Shown here: positions 61,555-64,000 of the stretch, piece after piece | How the letters are laid out: every line of letters begins with the position of its first letter | Numbering within the stretch: position 1 is the stretch's first letter | Assembly (NCBI GenBank): GCA_025093555.1 | Contig: JAIWNF010000035.1 | Location: forward strand, 186,001 to 250,000 | Origin: Circinella umbellata | Lineage: Eukaryota; Mucoromycota; Mucoromycetes; Mucorales; Lichtheimiaceae | Direction of reading: 5' to 3' | DNA length: 64,000 nt | Translations under genes and position numbers: made by a program | Notes under the pieces: model-generated | Told to the model about the DNA's origin: nothing | Databases searched by the model: none | The model's input: only the letters and a program-made list of their open reading frames with translations

Positions 61555-62573
61555 TGGCAAGTAATGAGAAAAAGATTAGGAAAAAAAAAAGATAAGTATA
61601 ATAAAGAAAAAAAAAAAAAGAAAAAAAAAAGTCTGGGTTTCTGTACCCGATTTTCAGGTGGGTAAAAAAAAACAGATATAAAGAGATGGTGGCACATTAT
61701 GAACAAACACATACGCACACATAACAAAATAAGGCAAAATATTTCTTTTCACAAGACAAAAACAAAAAAAAAGTCTTATAAAAGTAATATTATTATATGA
61801 TAAAAAAAGATGCCAAGTAAAAAATATATATTATTATATTTATCCCTTTTTATTTTCACAAGCTAATTAATATCTCTATTCATAAAGTGAAAGTGGATAA
61901 TATATAACTAATATATATATAGTCATTTCGTCATAGTAAATATGAAAAGAAAAGGAGAAAAGGGTCCACAACAAATAGAGATATCTTTTCCCCGCACCCC
62001 CTTTACTTGAACAACTCTTTCTCCTTTTTTCCTATCAAGTTTATTTCACTATCAGTTGTTGTCTAAGCGGTTGTGGCAAAAATCAATAAGGGTAAATAAA
62101 CATAAAAGGAGGAAGTAAGAGGAGAAAGAAGAAGAAGTTTAGGAGACAAGATGAGAGAGGGGAAAGGGCCTTCTCACACAGGAAAAATGATCGGGTTTAT
62201 CCACCTAGAAGAAAAGATTACACCAAGACATCGGATAACATTAGTTTTTTTTGGGGGGGTGATGGTAGTTGGAAAAAAAAACGGAACTCTCTTTTTGGAA
62301 CCTATGTTACACACATATAATGTAAAGGTGGGCCACTTAGAAGAACATCTCCCTCCGAATATATTATTTATCAGACACAGACATAATTTAATTCATCCAA
62401 CCGCAACAATTTTTTTTTTACTACTTACAGAAAATAAATAAATAAAAAAAAAAGGTTGGGATTGTGAGAGGCTATAAATAACAAGTTTTTAAAAGATAAA
62501 TGATACTTCTTTTTTCTTCCTTACTCCTCTCACTTTTTCTTTTCAACTCACACTTTCTTTCCTTTCTTACAAA
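61555..62573. other. Divergent promoter region, SEC2 and wall-protein gene
   Basis: About 1 kb with A/T tracts, a GA-rich strip near 62100-62165 and a long pyrimidine-rich leader at 62505-62570 directly before the wall-protein ATG, a pattern typical of strongly expressed fungal genes. The 96-aa frame at 62151-62441 is probably spurious. Confidence 0.55.
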
Positions 62574-63478
62574 ATGAAATCTATTGTTGCTGCCATTGCT
62601 GCTCTTGCCGTTGCTACTGTCTCCGCCCAACAAGGCATCGTCTCTGTCACTGCTCCTCTTAGCGGTACCGTTTACCACGCTGGTCAAAATGCTATCATTA
62701 ACTGGTACATTTCATCTTTTTACTACTAACTTTATCTAACAACAATTCATCATAATACATATAACTAACATAATATAATGGAATAAAAATAGGATTAACC
62801 CCACCGTCGACACTATCTCTCAAATTGTTCTTGCCAACGGTCCTTCCACTGCTCTTCAACCCGTAACCAACATTGCTCAAAACGTTGATGCTGCTGCTGG
62901 TACCTACACCTGGTCTATCCCCGCCGATATCGCTCCTGGCACTGACTGTAAGTTTCAATTTGTCTCTTTTTTTTTCCCAAGGTTCTTTATCTAATTTTCA
63001 AATGTAAATTGAAAAACTGATTATGTTATTATTATTTGAATATAATTAGACGCTCTTCAATTCGGTACTTCTCCCGATGTTGCCTATGCTGGTCCTTTCA
63101 CCATCCAAGCTGGTGAAGGTTCTTGTAAGTATAATTATATCTATATTTGATTTGGAATTATAAAATGGTTTTTTAGTATATGTTGAGAATATGATAAAAT
63201 GGCTGCTAAATAAACAATTTTTATAAAATATAGCCAACGCTTCTTCATCTGCTGTACCATCTCCCTCTGCCTCTGCCTCCGCCTCTGCTTCTGCCTCTGC
63301 TTCTGCTTCTGCCTCTCCCTCTGGTTCAGGATCCGCATCTGCTTCTAAGGGTCCTGCTACCTCTGCCTCTGCTTCTGACGCCGAAAAGACCAATGATGAA
63401 AGTGCTGCCGTCAAGTCTCAACCCGCTGCTCTTGCTGCTCTTGCCATTGCTGGTGTTGCTGCTGTTGCCATGGTTTAA
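62574..63478 (+). CDS. Kre9/KNH-like GPI-anchored cell-surface protein, 4 exons
   Basis: Exons 62574-62704, 62793-62947, 63050-63124 and 63234-63478 give 201 aa. A signal peptide (MKSIVAAIAALAVATVSA) is followed by a ~90-residue Ser-Thr-rich GPI-anchored family domain: IVSVTAPLSGTVYHAGQNAI, INWINPTVDTISQIVLANGP, TYTWSIPADIAPGTDYALQF and SPDVAYAGPFTI. Then comes a repetitive Ser-Ala stretch (SASASASASASASASPSGSG), a probable O-mannosylated stalk, and a hydrophobic C-terminus (AALAALAIAGVAAVAMV) that is a GPI-attachment signal. Family members are wall or plasma-membrane proteins tied to beta-glucan assembly; enzymatic function is not shown. Codons are C-ending and GC-rich in contrast to neighbours, indicating high expression. 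Confidence 0.88.
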
Positions 63479-64000
63479 GTTTAATAATTTATCTTCTTAA
63501 CCTAACAGCAATTACAAAAAAAAACACCTCACAAGCATACAATATACACAACTTAGCAGAATAACAAATCAGCAAACAGTACCAATTATAAAGTTCATTT
63601 TATTTTTCTTTTGTAAACCAAATCTTTTTATTTTTATTACTTTTTTTTCCCTTTTCTTTCTTAATGTAATATGCTAAGAATAAGAACTTAATAATTCTTT
63701 TTCTCTATATACTCCGCGAATAGTCATCTCTTTACTCCTTTACTCTTTATATACGAGTGTTATAATAAAAACCATATAATATATTTATAATTAATCATTT
63801 ATTATCACATTATTATCATATTATTAATGTAGTTGGTTTCTTTTTTCCTTTTTCAATTCCAAAGAATAGTGATCAACATCTTCGGAATGTTATGGAAAGG
63901 TAACACAGATATAATTGACCAAATTTGTTACTTGTTGATATTTGTACAACCAGTTAGGAATTTCCTTCTCCACTTTTTAAAGTAATATTTTTAAAACAAT
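63479..64000. other. 3' flank of wall-protein gene
   Basis: AT-rich, with likely poly-A signals (AATAAA-like runs near 63770). Nothing coding is seen up to the window end. Confidence 0.5.

Noticed and set aside
62151..62441. 96-aa open frame in the SEC2/wall-protein promoter
   Set aside because: It lies in a GA-rich leader-type region, has poly-purine and poly-T composition, and shows no recognisable domain.
63046..63414. Minus-strand frame with long Glu-Ala repeats
   Set aside because: Shadow of the Ser-Ala repeat of the wall-protein gene, which has a signal peptide, clean splicing and a GPI signal on the plus strand.

Overview
The window is nuclear DNA from a fungus. Genes are split by many short (about 45-115 bp) GT-AG introns in an AT-rich background with long homopolymer and microsatellite runs, and the gene set is fungal: anthranilate synthase component I, a Sec2-type Rab GEF, a Kre9/KNH-like GPI protein and a Pho80-type cyclin. 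The N/Q-rich protein tails, short introns and intact CTC1-like gene fit an early-diverging filamentous fungus, most likely Mucoromycota. I cannot name a genus.

Layout. 2.0-4.6 kb: MFS transporter (+). 6.2-7.0 kb: UPF0643-like protein (+). 8.0-9.7 kb: two-finger C2H2 protein (+). 10.3-10.6 kb: small membrane protein (-). 11.5-13.9 kb: membrane-anchored class 3 lipase (+). 14.9-16.3 kb: homeodomain protein (-), divergent from HID1 (+, 17.6-21.3 kb). 21.6-26.9 kb is an accessory island: a 1.3-kb element with ~95-bp terminal inverted repeats, an intact seven-exon unknown gene with a possible nuclease-like motif (-), and a decayed PIF/Harbinger transposon. 27.4-27.7 kb: a possible short gene. 30.2-32.1 kb: TRP2 (-). 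32.1-38.6 kb is gene-poor with two local tandem duplications. 38.6-39.4 kb: Pho80-like cyclin (+). 39.9-40.2 kb: small acidic protein (-), possibly antisense to a cyclin tail exon. 40.3-44.3 kb: large CTC1-like telomere protein (-). 44.8-46.4 kb: TauD-type dioxygenase (-). 46.4-52.2 kb is gene-poor and holds one possible gene relic. 52.2-53.4 kb: proteasome alpha-1 subunit (-). 54.0-56.8 kb: aminopeptidase P (-). 58.9-61.6 kb: SEC2-like Rab GEF (-), divergent from a GPI-anchored Kre9/KNH-like wall protein (+, 62.6-63.5 kb).

There is no operon logic. Most genes are housekeeping and independent. HID1 and SEC2 both act in Golgi and secretory traffic; the proteasome subunit and aminopeptidase P both act in protein turnover. 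I worked out exon structures by hand from splice sites. In every multi-exon model called as a gene the summed exon lengths are divisible by three, which supports the splicing. No tRNA, rRNA or CRISPR array was seen.
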